The notes: generated by a model from the letters alone, not told the origin. Shown: positions 1 through 15,100, counted from the first letter of the stretch. The stretch is 64,000 nt of DNA from Siphonodentalium dalli (GCA_032622095.1 CP136061.1:231816944-231880943), one strand, 5' to 3'. Program-made: numbers and translations.

Positions 1-184
1 AGGTTTTATGAAGTCATATCACGAGAAAACTTCACGAAGCAGTGTCACTCGGCAGGTGTCAAGAACGACGTCATGAACATGATCGAGTCGATGATCGGGA
101 TTGCACAGGGAACTAGGATAGATAACCTCGACAAGCTTAATCTCTTTATCGTGCCAATGCTTGAAGAAGCTATCAAGCTACTAG
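1..184 (+). CDS. XPO4: XPO4 exon a (left edge, partial)
   Basis: Open in the frame starting at base 1 (first full codon AGG, then FYEVISRENFTKQCHSAG). It ends at CTACTAG before GTTTGT, in phase 1. The segment holds about 61 codons, including a MIESMIGIAQGTRIDNLDKL stretch that matches the family. Its true 5' boundary may lie outside the window, or the AG at bases 1-2 may itself be a splice acceptor; neither can be decided here. Confidence 0.9.
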
Positions 185-3100
185 GTTTGTTTTCTAAATA
201 GGATAGTAATACAACCCTGCCTAAAGCAGCTTGTAAGACTCTTTCTGATTGGCCAGTAGCCTGTGTTCTACTCTTCCTGATTGGCCAGTAGCCCGTGTTC
301 TAGGAATCTATTCTTTAATCTATTTATTAGCTCAATTTGACAAAATTAGCACCCTTTAAGTCCATTAGCTTGATAAATTGTACGAACATCAACCAATTTC
401 ATTCTTATTTGCTATATCGATCTTCCACATCAGAAACTAGATAGAGTTTGAAAACTATGTTTTTCCATCTCTAGTTTTATTTGGTTTCCGTCCTGCCCAT
501 GTTTTAAATTGGCAATGTTGGGACATTCTAGCACCTGAGGCAGGGACCAGCCTAGACCAGATTTTCAGGGCGAAATGACTTCGCCCTACTATAAAAATAA
601 GGCGAAGTGGCCGTTCTATAGGGCGAAGTGAGTCTACAAAATTTAAATTGATCAGTACTACGACAGGAGTCGCTATAGAACGAAAATAGGAGAGATGAAA
701 TATGTCAATTAAACTTATGAAACAATGGTTGAAATATGGAGTCATTATGTTCACTTCATTACCCTAATAAACTATTAATAATACCCAAACATAATTGTGA
801 GAGGATAGCAGCATTTTATATCGTAATTGTGGGAGAATGACAGGATTTTATTTCATATTTTTCGGGTTGTTAAAAATGCCAACAATATTTATCAAACAGA
901 AACGAAACGAAATCATGAACACTTTTACTGCGCTCTGTTAGTAATCCCGTTTGAAATTTTAATATGCTTCACAAATGAATTTGTTTTAAAATTTCTTTAA
1001 CCAAACTCCATAGAGGGAGTGATGAATTGACACATTGTGAGAGGTGTGAGTTGTAATCTTTATTGTAAGGTGTGGTAATCACGGTAATCTAAAAATAACA
1101 ACAACCAGATTAACATTTGAGGCCCGACGATGTTTTCACAGCTGCCAGTAATCAGACTCCGTTGTCAACATGCTTCCAGATTGGAGCATTACAGGTGTTA
1201 ATTGTTTTATAACACCATGATACACCCTGATAGTGGAGTATTGTGTGCAATCACAGTTGACAGTTGTAAATTATCATAAATTATTTGGGCCATTTTGCCG
1301 AATTTCGTCAGTCAACTTTGGAATTTTTAGGGCAACTTGAACTTCGCCCGACTGCAAAAATAAGGCGAAGCGGACGGCACTAGGGCGAAGAAGTCGCCCT
1401 CTCGGCTGGTCCCTGACCTGAGGTGCAACTTCTTGTTTGATCTGATGAATTGTTTTGTTTTTTCATCGACAGACCTGTATCATAATTATGAAGATGTGGT
1501 GCCTCTCATTCTCGAGTTGTTCTCTGAAGTCATTTTACGTCAGCTGTGCTATCTTGATCAGGTAATTATAATTTAATTTTTTAATAATGACAGTTTTATA
1601 CAGCGCTTCACCAATTACTTGCTCGAAGATGGCTACCAAATGGCTTCCAAAAAACTACAAAATAAAATATGAAGAATTTCTGATTTATTTTCTTGCAGAA
1701 AGTCATGATTGCAGATAATAGACCGAGTGTAGACCCTAGTTGATATAACAAGATAGATAATGCAGTGTTTTTTGCAAATACTTCCTGTCAAACTCTCTAG
1801 TGACCTGCATGCCAAATTAGTTGTTGTTTTTTTTTAAACCACTATTTTTTCATAATTCGATTATATCTCTCATATTGTGAAGCTAAAGAGTTGTTGTTAT
1901 AGCACTATAGCATACATTGGTTATAAGGAATAATGATTTTTTCATTCAAATTGATAGTTTGAAATTGAGATTTTTTTTAAATTCATGAATGCCAGTGCAG
2001 CTTCCATCATGAAATGGTTAAACATTACATTTTTATCACAGTGATGTGTATAAGCCAACGAAGGAACCGGCTGCAGCCATTGTACTGGCACCGCTCTATT
2101 TTGATCAAAACATTCTCTGATACTCACCAGTATAATAGTGATAAGCTGAAAAGTGAAGACAGCAGCCAGCAATGATCTTTTAGTTCACTGGAGGTTACTT
2201 AAAATGAAAATGCCGCAAACGAAAAACAGAATGTGCCTAAGTTTTACGTAGGCCTTGCCATAACTGATTCTCACCGTAATTATTGCTCAATCAAGTCCCA
2301 AAATGAGACATTCAAAATTACTAGTTTAATGAGTTGCCCATCTGTAGCACAGGTCCCCAGAACAAAAATTTAGCCCCCCCCCCCAAGTAATACTTAATCC
2401 TATGAAAGGTATAAAACTTTAAAAAAATAGAAATTTTTTGGAGACGACAAACTTGTTCAAAATACACAAAAATAACGGGACGTATTTCTTTTGCTTTTTT
2501 TCGTTTCTGGATGATAACTTTAGTAAATCTTAACTAATTTTCACCTGAGTTATGGTCCTTTGTTGGAATTACCATATATATTTTTTCTAAACCACTCTAA
2601 TATCTACATCGTGTCATTTCAGCCAAAGTCAAGAAAGTTGTACGAGTTATGTCTTTCAGCAATACAGGTGTACACAAAACATAATGCTGGTGAGTACCGC
2701 TTAACACAGATTTTGGAATATAGCTGAGACCTAACTAATGGTTTACAAGGAACCAAAACAGCTATTTTCTCAAGCTTGCTATTTTGAACATTAAGCGATA
2801 AAAAATAAATACATTGATTATCCGAGAATTTATAGTGACCCAGTACACATTCGATGAGAAGATGGTCTCAGACCTTTGCTGATGAAGATGCATAACTATA
2901 AAATCAAGTGGCTTTTTTGTGTCTGATATTTGAAAAACCGGCAAAATTTTGGTGAACAATATGTTGATAAATAACAGGTTTTGGGCAATTTTATAATATA
3001 GTTGACTGGTTAGCATTATTTCTGGGCAATTACTCGATTCTGATAACTTAAGCGGCATTTAAAAAAATGTTGTTGTTCGAATCGGATTGAGTCCCTTTAA

Positions 3101-6100
3101 TTGGCTTCAATCAAAATAAGATCTTTCCTCACAGGCAAATCTAATTCTCCCACTGCCTGCATAGCATTGGTCACCCACACGATTATTAGAAAATTTTATT
3201 AGGCCAAAAAAAAAAAGGGTTTTGATTCTCGGGCATAGCCGCGTCTGGGAAAAAGGCCCGCGTTGAGGCATTTTATTACGATTTTCAAATTGACCGATGC
3301 TGTCAAATGATAACACAAAAATGGGAAACTAGAAAAGAGAAATTAGTTATGTTTCAAACATCGAATATGATAGACATACAATGGTGTATGTGTTGGTATT
3401 CCACAACAGACACTAGGCAACGATAACTACCATGTATATTGTCACCACAAGCTGCCCAAACCCCAAGTTTATTAAGTCAAATGTGTTTCCGTGCTGTAAA
3501 CAATTATGTGATTTCCAATTTCGGGAACGCAAACCGGAAAGAAATATGGTGCGTATTGGCGATGTGTATGCTGGTTTAATTTAATAGTATTTGAAGTTTT
3601 TATGGCTAGCATGTATAGTTACTATAGTATAGATGGATAAATATTAAAGTATATAGATAGATATAAAATGTATAATCCCGATTTAAACTTTGATTGTTTT
3701 AGTTCCGTTTGCGTCTTTGTTGTATTCTGTGTTTTATATACATGTACGCAGTAACAGAGAACGAGAATCGAACAGACCTCAAACAAATCTGTCCATGCGT
3801 ATTCTCTTTAATTAAGTTTAAATTCACCGATGTTACTGAATATATTTGGCGACAAAATTATCCGAGAGCACCATTTTATAGTGTGCAAATATATTTTTAA
3901 TCTTTGTATCTTGGCTTGTTGGAAATAAAGCATGATCCATAACCGAAAAATCGTAATTTTATTCCCAATGATTCAGTGATTTTAGAAATTAGACTAGAGA
4001 CACTTGGTAGTCGGTGTCAAGGCCGTTAATTGCGCATAGATCATAGATGTACTAAACTGTGAATACTACCGAAAGGGTGTGCCTTTGAATGCAGAAAATC
4101 AAGAAACAGGTAACTGAGGTGTGGCAGATGCAAATTAAAATTAAATGCAACAAACAGTCTATGACATTTAATTAAAAAATATGAAGTGTTTTCCATGTTA
4201 CTGACATTGAAAAAAATCTCCCTATTTTTCACTAAATCTCCCTATTTCTGAGGACAAATCTCCCTATTTCCAATTACGAAAGTAAACAGGTCTGATATAA
4301 ATAGATATATACTATAAAAAGGTACATACATATATCAAATATACCAACAATATATATATATGATGTACGGGTAGTATAATGTGATAATTGGTCATTCTTT
4401 ATAGTGGAATACATTAGTTTATATCAAAACAATGTTCTCCTTAGATTTTCTTAACCTGGGAAGGTATAATAACCCATGCTAACTAGGGGCATTATCCCCA
4501 TAACAAAAATAAAAAATAAAAATAAAACCCTCGCTCCCTCATCGATTCTCAAAAAAAATTGCCCGAGAATCAGAACCCTTTTTTTTTTTGGCCTTATCCC
4601 TCTTTGCTGAAAAATTCTGAATGTTGCAAGTTGGACACAAGCAAACTTTTAAACTGAATGATATGTACGTTTAGGCGAAATGGCTACATTGATCAGGTGA
4701 TTTCTGTTGGCAATGGCAACTATGGTTACAAGTTACACATACGTCTGACTATTGGCTAACACCTCATACTGTGATAAATTACAAAACAAACCAACCAAAT
4801 CAATGACTTTATATTCTTCATACGGAATCAGAATATTTTATTTCATGACAAACTCCTCATAATAATCGTATGATACAAATAAGTTTAAAGGTACTTAATC
4901 CAATCAGATGGTCCCCATAACATCAAGATACAACAACAACAAAATTCTTCAAAATACACTTTAGTTATCAGAATCGATTTATTGCAACAAAATAATGCTA
5001 ACCACTGTCAACTATGGTATCTATATATTCCAAAACTTATTTATCAACATTATGTTCATCAAAATATGGCCGTATTATCACTAAAGTGTCACAAAATTTG
5101 ACCGAATTACCACTTGATTTTAGAGTTATCCATCTTCATCTGCAATTTTGAACGAGACCCTCCATTTGACCACATGTTTATGGGCCACATATTATTACAC
5201 ATATCGAGAAATAACAAACTTCAAAAATAAATATCTGATCACTCAGAGCCTTGCTGGGTGGGTTTCCTCGACTGCAATCAAATATTTTTTACCCCCGAAG
5301 CCAAAGAAATAGTAATTTATGAGCGCCTGATCGGATTGAGTACCTTTAACCCTTTACCCAACAAACCGGCCAAAACCGGCCAAATAAAGCTTCAACAGCC
5401 TAAAATATCTTCGGTCTGTCTCAATAGAACCATACAAATATGGATATCATTGGAACCGGCTCCTTGACCACATTGTGATAGTTATAGTTATGCCCTGTGC
5501 CAATGCATTCTCTTATATATGCGAGTCGACCATAGGTCGCCTCGCATATATAAGAGAATGCATTGGCCTAAAAAAATCTTTTTTTACCATTTTTTCTTAC
5601 ATTCTTTAACAATTTTATAATTTTTAATGTGTTAAGCCAATGCATTCTCTTATATATGCGAGGCGACCTATGGTCGACTCGCATATATAAGAGAATGCAT
5701 TGGCACAGGGCCTTCTGTTGGGTAAAGGGTTAAAGAAAAACATGAAATTTGCCATGTGGACGTAACATGACCTGTCAGGTCGTCTTCCTGTCACCACCAC
5801 AAAATTATAATTATTGGTATTGATGGACATGTGAGAGCTTTTAAATAATCTATTTAATCTAGTTGTTATTGACTGGTATTCCTTAATTAGTATGATATAT
5901 TAATTAGAATGTTTTGGTTTTGAGTAACATTGTAGTATTTTTAATGGCGTTAGTAGGCACATTGAGAAGTCATTTCGATTGTTGAATCTTTTTACAGAGT
6001 AATATTAAAATGCTACCTGCACCATAAAATATTTTTAATTTAATGTTCACTGTATTAGCACTGAACTAGTCACTTGTCAGAGGGATGTGAGACAGCAACG

Positions 6101-9100
6101 ATATATTTGTTTATCAAAAAATATTTTTGCGTTCAGTATTTCAACGTTACATTTTCAGGTAAAGTATTAGCAAACACAGCTGAGGAAGAAGAAAATAGGT
6201 TCACAGATATATTACTGGTCATGGAACTCCTAGTCAATCTCCTGTCCAAAGATTTCATCTATTATGCAGAAGCAGGTACTACCATGGGATCGGGACTTAG
6301 CTAATTGATGGCACTTGCGTCCCAATCCCATTTATTGTATTCAAGGCTGCAATTATTGTGTCTGTCATTTGCAGAATGAGGTTCCCATAGGGTTAATTTA
6401 GTGACGCTTTACCATACAGTGGGCTAGGATCATCAACTTCACCCTCTGCGGACCTCATTCAGCTTAGGCCTCAACTGCTATGTGTGACCTAGGATCAGAT
6501 TGAAGTTCCCAGTTGAAGTTGGTGATGTTTACCCATTTAATAGTCACCTCGATTATGCATTTTATCTTCTGCAAATTTATATGGTATATAGTAACTGAAA
6601 AGAAGGGAAAAAGTATCTAAAAACAATGTTAATTTGAGACTATAAAAACTTCCCACACTTCCCCTAAGCAGAATGTGGTCCCCAGAGAGTGAATTTGATG
6701 ATGCTAGCCTGCTGTGCAGGATATCTAAAATTCGCCCTCTTGGGACCTCATTTTGCTAATGACAGACACACTATTTACAGAAAACATGTCCAATAATTGT
6801 ATTCATACTCATTGTGTCAGTTGTTGCATATATATTATGAATATAACAATAAAATATGTTTAAAGGTACTCAATCCAATTTGATGGTCTCGATATCATCA
6901 GATTCCAACAACAACAAACATTTATGAAATGCTGCTTCAGTTATCAGAATCAATTAATTGCCCAAAAATAATGCTAACTAACCACTGTCAACTATAGTAT
7001 AAAATTGACCAAAACCTGTTATTTGTCAAACAAAATTTCAACGAAATGTGGCTGGATTGTCAAATATCTAACACACCAAGCCACTTGATTTTACCGTTAT
7101 CCATCTTAATCAGCAATTTGGTCCGAGACCGTCTTCACTTCGACTCTGATCACTCTGATCTTCGTTGGGTGGATTCCTCGACTCAAATAAAATATTTGTT
7201 TATCCCCGAAGTCACAGAAATATTAATACAGATTATGCCTCTTTAACCCTTTCTATACTGAATGGATTCTTCCATTCAGTTACAAAAGTATATATTGGAA
7301 CATTTTATTATTCATTTGGAGGGTATTCAAGTAATAAAAGACAACGGACAGAAAAACAGATAATACAAGAGCAGAATGATTCATATTCATTGGTGGGAAA
7401 TGTTCAGATAATAAATTTAACATTTCCAAAGGGAACTACTCGTCAATGGATATCTAGTATAGAAAGGATTAAATTAATTCTAAATTTCAGACTAACAAAA
7501 TGACATGAAATAATATGGATAGAAACATGTACTATGTCTTGTTTGTGAAAAATAGTACTTTGCAAATTTAATGTAAGTAGCTATATCCCTAGATACTTGC
7601 ATCACCAAACTGACTTTCTCATGTTAATAATCATATTTAAAAGAGATTCTATTGGAAGGCATTGAAAGTCAATGGTTTTACATTATTTTTTCAGATGAGT
7701 CGAGTCAGCAGAATGGCAGTGATATATCTGCCGTAGATGTCGTCCTGTATGGCCTTCACACAATCATTCCACTTATGAATGCTGAGTTATTAAAAGTAAG
7801 TGATATGATCATATCTGAATGCATGAGGACTATAATAATGACCTTCATCCGTCCGGAACTTTGTCAGAGCCTGTATTCTGTCATTTTTCTGGTCAATTTG
7901 TTTTAAACTAGGCACATATATCAACCAGCATGGGAACCTGCGTTTTGAGTTCGGTCGGACTCATTTTGGCAGAGTTATTGCCCTTTTTCGGCATAGAATC
8001 GTACATCCTGGGATGCATCTTTTGTCCACCAGTTTGGGAACCTGCGATTTGGGGTCAGTCAGAGTCATTTTGGCGGAGTTATTACCATTTTTCGACATAG
8101 AAATGTTTAATGTTTTTTATTTTAGACAATTTCTCGACACATTGAAGATGTGTAACTTTGTGCAACTTTGTATCATATTAGTGTTATGAATTCCTTCTTC
8201 AGTTTGTAGTATAGAGATCTGAAACCCATAAATCCTTCAAACCTGCCACCTTTTGAGCTCTGATACCATATAGCTCATATTGTAATTATCTTTTGAAGTC
8301 TCACGATCCAGCATTGCGGACAAAATCGCATGCAACCGGTTTTGTTCATTCATTTCTTTTGAAGTTACGTCCCTTAGGCAACTGCAATTTAAAAGCCCAC
8401 ATAATTTTCGAGTCACCAATTATTTTTTTTATAGTTCCTTGATATAGTTTTAATAACAATAAAATATGATTAAAATACTATAATATAATATAATTAAATT
8501 ACTATCATTCATCACCATTTGGAGCATCTGTGTATCAGAAGGTGCCCTAGAGTAATAGAAAAAAAAGCTGAAATCATAAAATCATTTCCCCCGTTATGGC
8601 TCCCAGAATGCAACAGAATTCAAACTATAGTTTATTTTCAATGGAAGGGGAATAACTCTATATCTAAATATGTAGAGTCATTCCCCTTCCATTGAAAATA
8701 ATAGACTTCTGCACAGAACAGACATCAATATCTCAGCAAAAACAACATGTTCAGTTTATTACATCGAATAAGTTGAAAATACAATGTTTTGGAGCTTCCT
8801 CTTTCAAATGGTGTATAATATGACATAAAAATGCCCTGTGCCAATGCATTCTCTTATATATGCGAGTCGACCATAGGTCGCCTCGCATATATAAGAGAAT
8901 GCATTGGCCTAAAAAAAAATCTTTTTTACCATTTTTTCTTACATTCTTTAACAATTTTATAATTTTTAATGTGTTAAGCCAATGCATTCTCTTATATATG
9001 CGAGGCGACCTATGGTCGACTCGCATATATAAGAGAATGCATTGGCACAGGGCCGTTCTGTTGGGTAAAGGGTTATATGAATGTTAATTAAGTGGGCCTT

Positions 9101-12100
9101 TAATAGCCTGGTTTACAAACCCATCCTTCAACCTTTTTCTCAATATTTATAAAAAAATAATTCCTTGATAGGTGATAGCAGAGTCTCTTTTTAGCTTTCA
9201 CCTTATTTCTCATTTATGTTTGTACAGTTTTTTGGGGAAGAAATATCTCAGTTTATTTTTATAATACAGCCCTCTTAATTCAGATTGTTTGGCTATGGCA
9301 ACCCTTTGCTATGGCCCAGTTTGCTTCAGCAAATGTAGCCAATTATGAGGGCTGATAATATGAGTAAAACTTATTGTATTAAAAGGAGACTATCTAACTC
9401 TAAACTCTGATGTAACTATTATAAACTCTGATATAACTATTATAAACTCTGATGTAACCATTATAGACTCTGATGTAACCATTATAAACTCTGATGTAAC
9501 TATTATAAACTCTGATGTAACCATTATAAACTCTGATGCAATCATTATAAACTCTGATGTAACCATTACAAACTCTGATGTAACCATTACAAACTCTGAT
9601 GTAACCACTGATGTAACCATTACAAACTCTGATGTAACCACTGATGTAACCATTACAAACTCTGATGTAACCACTAAAGCTAAAAAGCTTTCACCTTATT
9701 TCTCATTTATGTTTGTACAGTTTTTTGGGGAAGAAATATCTCAGTTTATTTTTATAATACAGCCCTCTTAATTCAGATTGTTTGGCTATGGCAACCCTTT
9801 GCTATGGCCCAGTTTGCTTCAGCAAATGTAGCCAATTATGAGGGCTGATAATATGAGTAAAACTTATTGTATTAAAAGGAGACTATCTAACTCTAAATTC
9901 TGATGTAACCACTATAAACTCTGATGTAACACTATAAACTCTGATGTAACCATTACAAACTCTGATGTAACCATTATAAACTGATGTAACCATTATAAAC
10001 TCTGATGTAACCATTACAAACTCTGATTAACCTTTATCAACTCGGATGTAACAATTATAAACTGATGTAACCACCATAAACTCTGATGTAACCAATATAA
10101 ACTCTTATGTAACATTATAAACTCTGATGTAACAATTATAAACTGATGTAACAACTATAAACTCTGCCATTATAAACTCTGATGTAACACTATAAACTCT
10201 GATGTAACCACTATAAACTCTGATGTAACCATTATAAACTCTGATGTAACCATTATAAACTCTGATGTAACCACCATAAACTCTGATGTAACCATTATAA
10301 ACTGATGTAACCATTATAAACTGATGTAACCATTATAAACTCTGATGTAACCATTACAAACTCTGATTAACCTTTATCAACTCGGATGTAACAATTATAA
10401 ACTGATGTAACCACCATAAACTCTGATGTAACCAATATAAACTCTTATGTAACATTATAAACTCTGATGTAACAATTATAAACTGATGTAACAACTATAA
10501 ACTCTGCCATTATAAACTCTGATGTAACACTATAAACTCTGATGTAACCACTATAAACTCTGATGTAACCATTATAAACTCTGATGTAACCATTATAAAC
10601 TCTGATGTAACCACCATAAACTCTGATGTAACCATTATAAACTGATGTAACCATTATAAACTGATGTAACCATTATAAACTCTGATGTAACCATTACAAA
10701 CTCTGATTAACCTTTATCAACTCGGATGTAACAATTATAAACTGATGTAACCACCATAAACTCTGATGTAACCAATATAAACTCTTATGTAACATTATAA
10801 ACTCTGATGTAACAATTATAAACTGATGTAACAACTATAAACTCTGCCATTATAAACTCTGATGTAACACTATAAACTCTGATGTAACCATTATAAACTC
10901 TGATGTAACACTATAAACTCTGATGTAACCACTATAAACTCTGATGTAACCATTATAAACTCTGATGTAACCATTATAAACTCTGATGTAACCACTATAA
11001 ACTCTGATGTAACCACTATAAACTCTGATGTAACCAATATAAACTCTTATGTAACATTATAAACTCTGATGTAACAATTATAAACTGATGTAACCATTAT
11101 AAACTCTTATGTAACATTATAAACTCTGATGTAACAATTATAAACTGATGTAACAACTATAAACTCTGCCATTATAGGTGACACTCCACAGTTTCAACAG
11201 GTATGGGCCCAGAAATAGGGGGCCCATAGATTCATTGAAATTTATCTGGATTATGATCCCAAACCATATAGACAATATATATATGCCTGAAATTAGTACA
11301 GAATAGGCATTCAGAATTTGATACATAATTTCCATAATATATGGGCTATCAAGAGTTATGGCCCTTGATATTTTGATCGAATATGTGATTTTTATTCAAA
11401 AAATGACCAAAATATTGCATTTTCATACCCAAGAGGCACGAATACCAGATTTTTTCAAGCATGGTCACCTTTGTTGGTTTAAAGGCCTCTGGCTTCCAAC
11501 ATCAATGTGAAACAATTTCAAACTTTCGCCGTTGAATTTTCCAGAAAATCAATTTTTAACGCAGATGACAAATTTTGAGTGCTAAAAAATTGACCCAGTA
11601 TCTAGAGCCACTGTTTCGCAGAAAACGCTACTGCTGTCTATGGGTGGGGTCAAGGTCACTTGCACTTAATTTTTTCATCAGTCTAGAACACCTTCTAAAA
11701 TTACACAAATTCATATCCCACCTTGTCTCAATATACATACCACATGAATGGTGCCAGAAACCACTAGCACTTTATATCTATAAAATCACCCCTACTGATC
11801 ATTCGAAACTGTGGAGTGTCACCTTAAGGGGAATGCAATTTCACTAATCTTTAATATGGACCACACCTCCATATTCTCTGCATTATACCGCTTAAAATGA
11901 TATATTACACCCCATGCGTTATTGCAATCACAGGCAGCAAGATGGGGTGGGGATTTACATGCACCCCCATGATTTCACCTCTTTTGGGTCTTTCAGAACC
12001 CAATGACGTTATGCTTGACGTAGTGACAAAATGTATATATTCAACCATCATTTATAGCTTGAAAAAGGTCTGAAATGCTAAAATGTTGTATAAAATATAT

Positions 12101-15100
12101 TATGAGATGCATATCTTCCTCAGATATCAAAATAAAACATAATATTTCATGCAACTACTATCTTTAATACTCTCCCAAAACCATGGGTTAAACAATTCCA
12201 AGTCTTATTTAGCATTAAGGGAAAGCTATACAAGGTTATGACATCACATGAACAATATGTTGTCAAGTGAAATATGTCCAGGGAAACCTGAATGATTATA
12301 TTTCACACTTGTGAATAAGAAATACTGAATATCTAATCTTTTAGTATACTGTGTAATGTCAATGTCAGCCTTTTCAGCTAAGATTCAAGGAGCATGATGT
12401 CATGAAGAAGTACCCATCATCTAAAAAATCATCAATAACAATACACATGAACCACCACCCCCCCCCCCCCCCCCCCCCCCCACTGCTCCAAGACTCCATA
12501 TCCCCACCAATTTATATGTCTAAAGGCCACCTGTATTGGAATATCCATAGAAGAATGGTGTATTTAACATAAAATGTTCCTTCTAACTGAGCAGATTTGC
12601 TAAAAATGATTTTCAATGTAAATATTTGTCAAGTTGACAGATGATAATGGTGCTATTTGCTGGTCTATAAACTCTGATGTAACACTATAAACTCTGATGT
12701 AACCACTATAAACTCTGATGTAACCACCATAAACTCTGATGTAACCATTATAAACTCTGATGTAACATTATAAACTCTGATGTAACAATTATAAACTGAT
12801 GTAACAACTATAAACTCTGCCATTATAAACTCTGATGTAACACTATAAACTCTGATGTAACCATTATAAACTATGTAACAGTCCATTTTTATTACAATCT
12901 AATAGATCAATATAATTGTCTATCTTTCTCACATGGCTATCAATCTCACATGCTTATGGCATTTAATTAGCCTTTTAGAATGTTACCTTTTTGTCCAAAT
13001 TTTGCAAATTTCTAAAAACAATTCAACGAAAATCACAAATTTCCAAAAATCACAAATCTACAATAAAAGAATTAAAACGAGTTAAGAATGAGTTAATACC
13101 ATTTTGTTTTACATGGTTCATAGAGTTAATTAGTGAATTTTGAACTCATCCCTGACTCAAATGAATTCATCTGTTGCATATTTTCTGTTGAATAGAGTAG
13201 GAGATGGCTTATATAATTATACAATGGCTGGATTTAGGTACACTCTCCCTTTAAATATATCTCATGAAATTCATGGACAGTTCTGCTATTAATCAATTAT
13301 TGTCATGGTGTTTTATTTATATTTCCCCCCCACCTCCTGCATCGAAATTAATTCAACACAAATGTGACCCACCATATAAAATCCAGGATTTTTTTTACCC
13401 TGTGCCAATGCATTCTCTTATATATGCGAGTCGACCATAGGTCGCCTCGCATATATAAGAGAATGCATTGGCCTAACAATTTTTTTAAATTTTAATAATT
13501 TTTTCTTGTATTCTTTAACAATTTTATAATTTCACCAATTACATAGCCCCAGACAAACATGAGCAGACGACACTCTTCTATATGCTTCTATATATGTGTG
13601 GGGCTCCCTGCAGGGTAATGGATGTTTTTTATTTTATGTCCTAAAAATTGTAAGAAACATTTATTTAAAAAAAATGATAAAAAATTGTTAGGCCAATGCA
13701 TTCTCTTATATATGGGAGGCGACCTATGGTCGACTCGCATATATAAGAGAATGCATTGGCACAGGGTAAAAAAATCCCGACTTACGACTGGATTTGATAT
13801 GGCGGGTTACAAATGTTCGTAAACAAACCAGGCTGTTTTATTGTTGTGGCGTTATAAAATTAATAAACCTCATCTATCAACCACATTTACGGAGATATTG
13901 TACACTTACTAATGTTTATTCAACTCATTATTCATTTGTTTTGATTCCAGCTACCAGCACTGTGCTCTCAGTATTTTAAGCTGATAACCATTCTGGGTGA
14001 TGTTCATCCTGAAAAGTTCTCCAGTCTTCCTGATGATTTGTTCAAGAATCTGATGGCATCTGTCGAGCTCGGTTTAACTTCGTATCCTTTGTTCTTATTG
14101 ATGAACTGGCATTTTTCCGCCAAGGAGAAGCCCTCAACTGAACTATATGGATTACGTCTCCGGCCTTGTGTCAATCAGGAGGGTTAAAATTTTATTGCTG
14201 TGCCGACCCCACTCACATCCGTGTCCAGATTAGTCTCGCATGAATACACCCGCATTCTATCTATTGTCTAGTCAGTTTTTATTCCTCCTCGCCAGGACAG
14301 GATCGTTTCTATTTTCTCAAGGTTGTATCTTTCTGTGTTGCGAGTTTATCGACTCAATATTTATTGTTGATATTACAAACTTGCAATTTATTGTACCCGA
14401 TAGTTAATTAATATTTCTCACATCCGAAACGGGAACTTTTTTCGTTTCACTGTATCCGTAATTTGTTTCCGTGTTTTCTGTTTTCCTCAAGACGGCTTTA
14501 TCTTCCAACAATTGGAATTAAGATGGCCATCTTGACAATGACTAAAGAAGCACATAGCTTACTTGTGGCAAAACCACATAGTGCATATTGTGCCACACAT
14601 ACGGCGTGATGACTATCATGACTTACAATTGAGGACGCAATGTAGTACGGTATGCGATGTCTCCTAATTTCGTGCTACACGTGTTTCACTTTACATAAGT
14701 TTCCGTCGACTCGCTTCGGTTATTTCGTAAGTTCCGTTGCTTTGTATCCTAATGTATACTGCCAAATCATACATGGCACTGCTCTGTTAATTCGCAGAAA
14801 GTTGCACAGGACAGCCATATCCTCCTTTGTAATAATTTACATGAATAAATACGAAAGATAGTACTTGTTATCACTATCAGATGACAATTCACATTTCTTT
14901 CGACTGAGCGATCTGTAATATTGTTTTCACGATCAATACCTGCGAATCTACGCCCGCCAGTATGTATGAGCGCGTGGTCTTGTTAGACACATGACAAATG
15001 TAATAACACATTACATCGACTTCAAGGTATTTCGAAAATTCTACCTTGTCTATCACGATTAAATATCATATAACTCATTGTATCATCAGTACAATAGTTA

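Noticed and set aside
9390-9674. Open frame of 94 residues with VTSEF repeats (and similar frames at 10105, 10445 and 12665)
   Set aside because: These are translations of the 21-bp minisatellite; a unit divisible by three without stops creates them.
11177-11822. Assignment of the GGTGACACTCC element to Harbinger
   Set aside because: The flanking trinucleotides (ATA and TTA) do not match, so the superfamily was left open.
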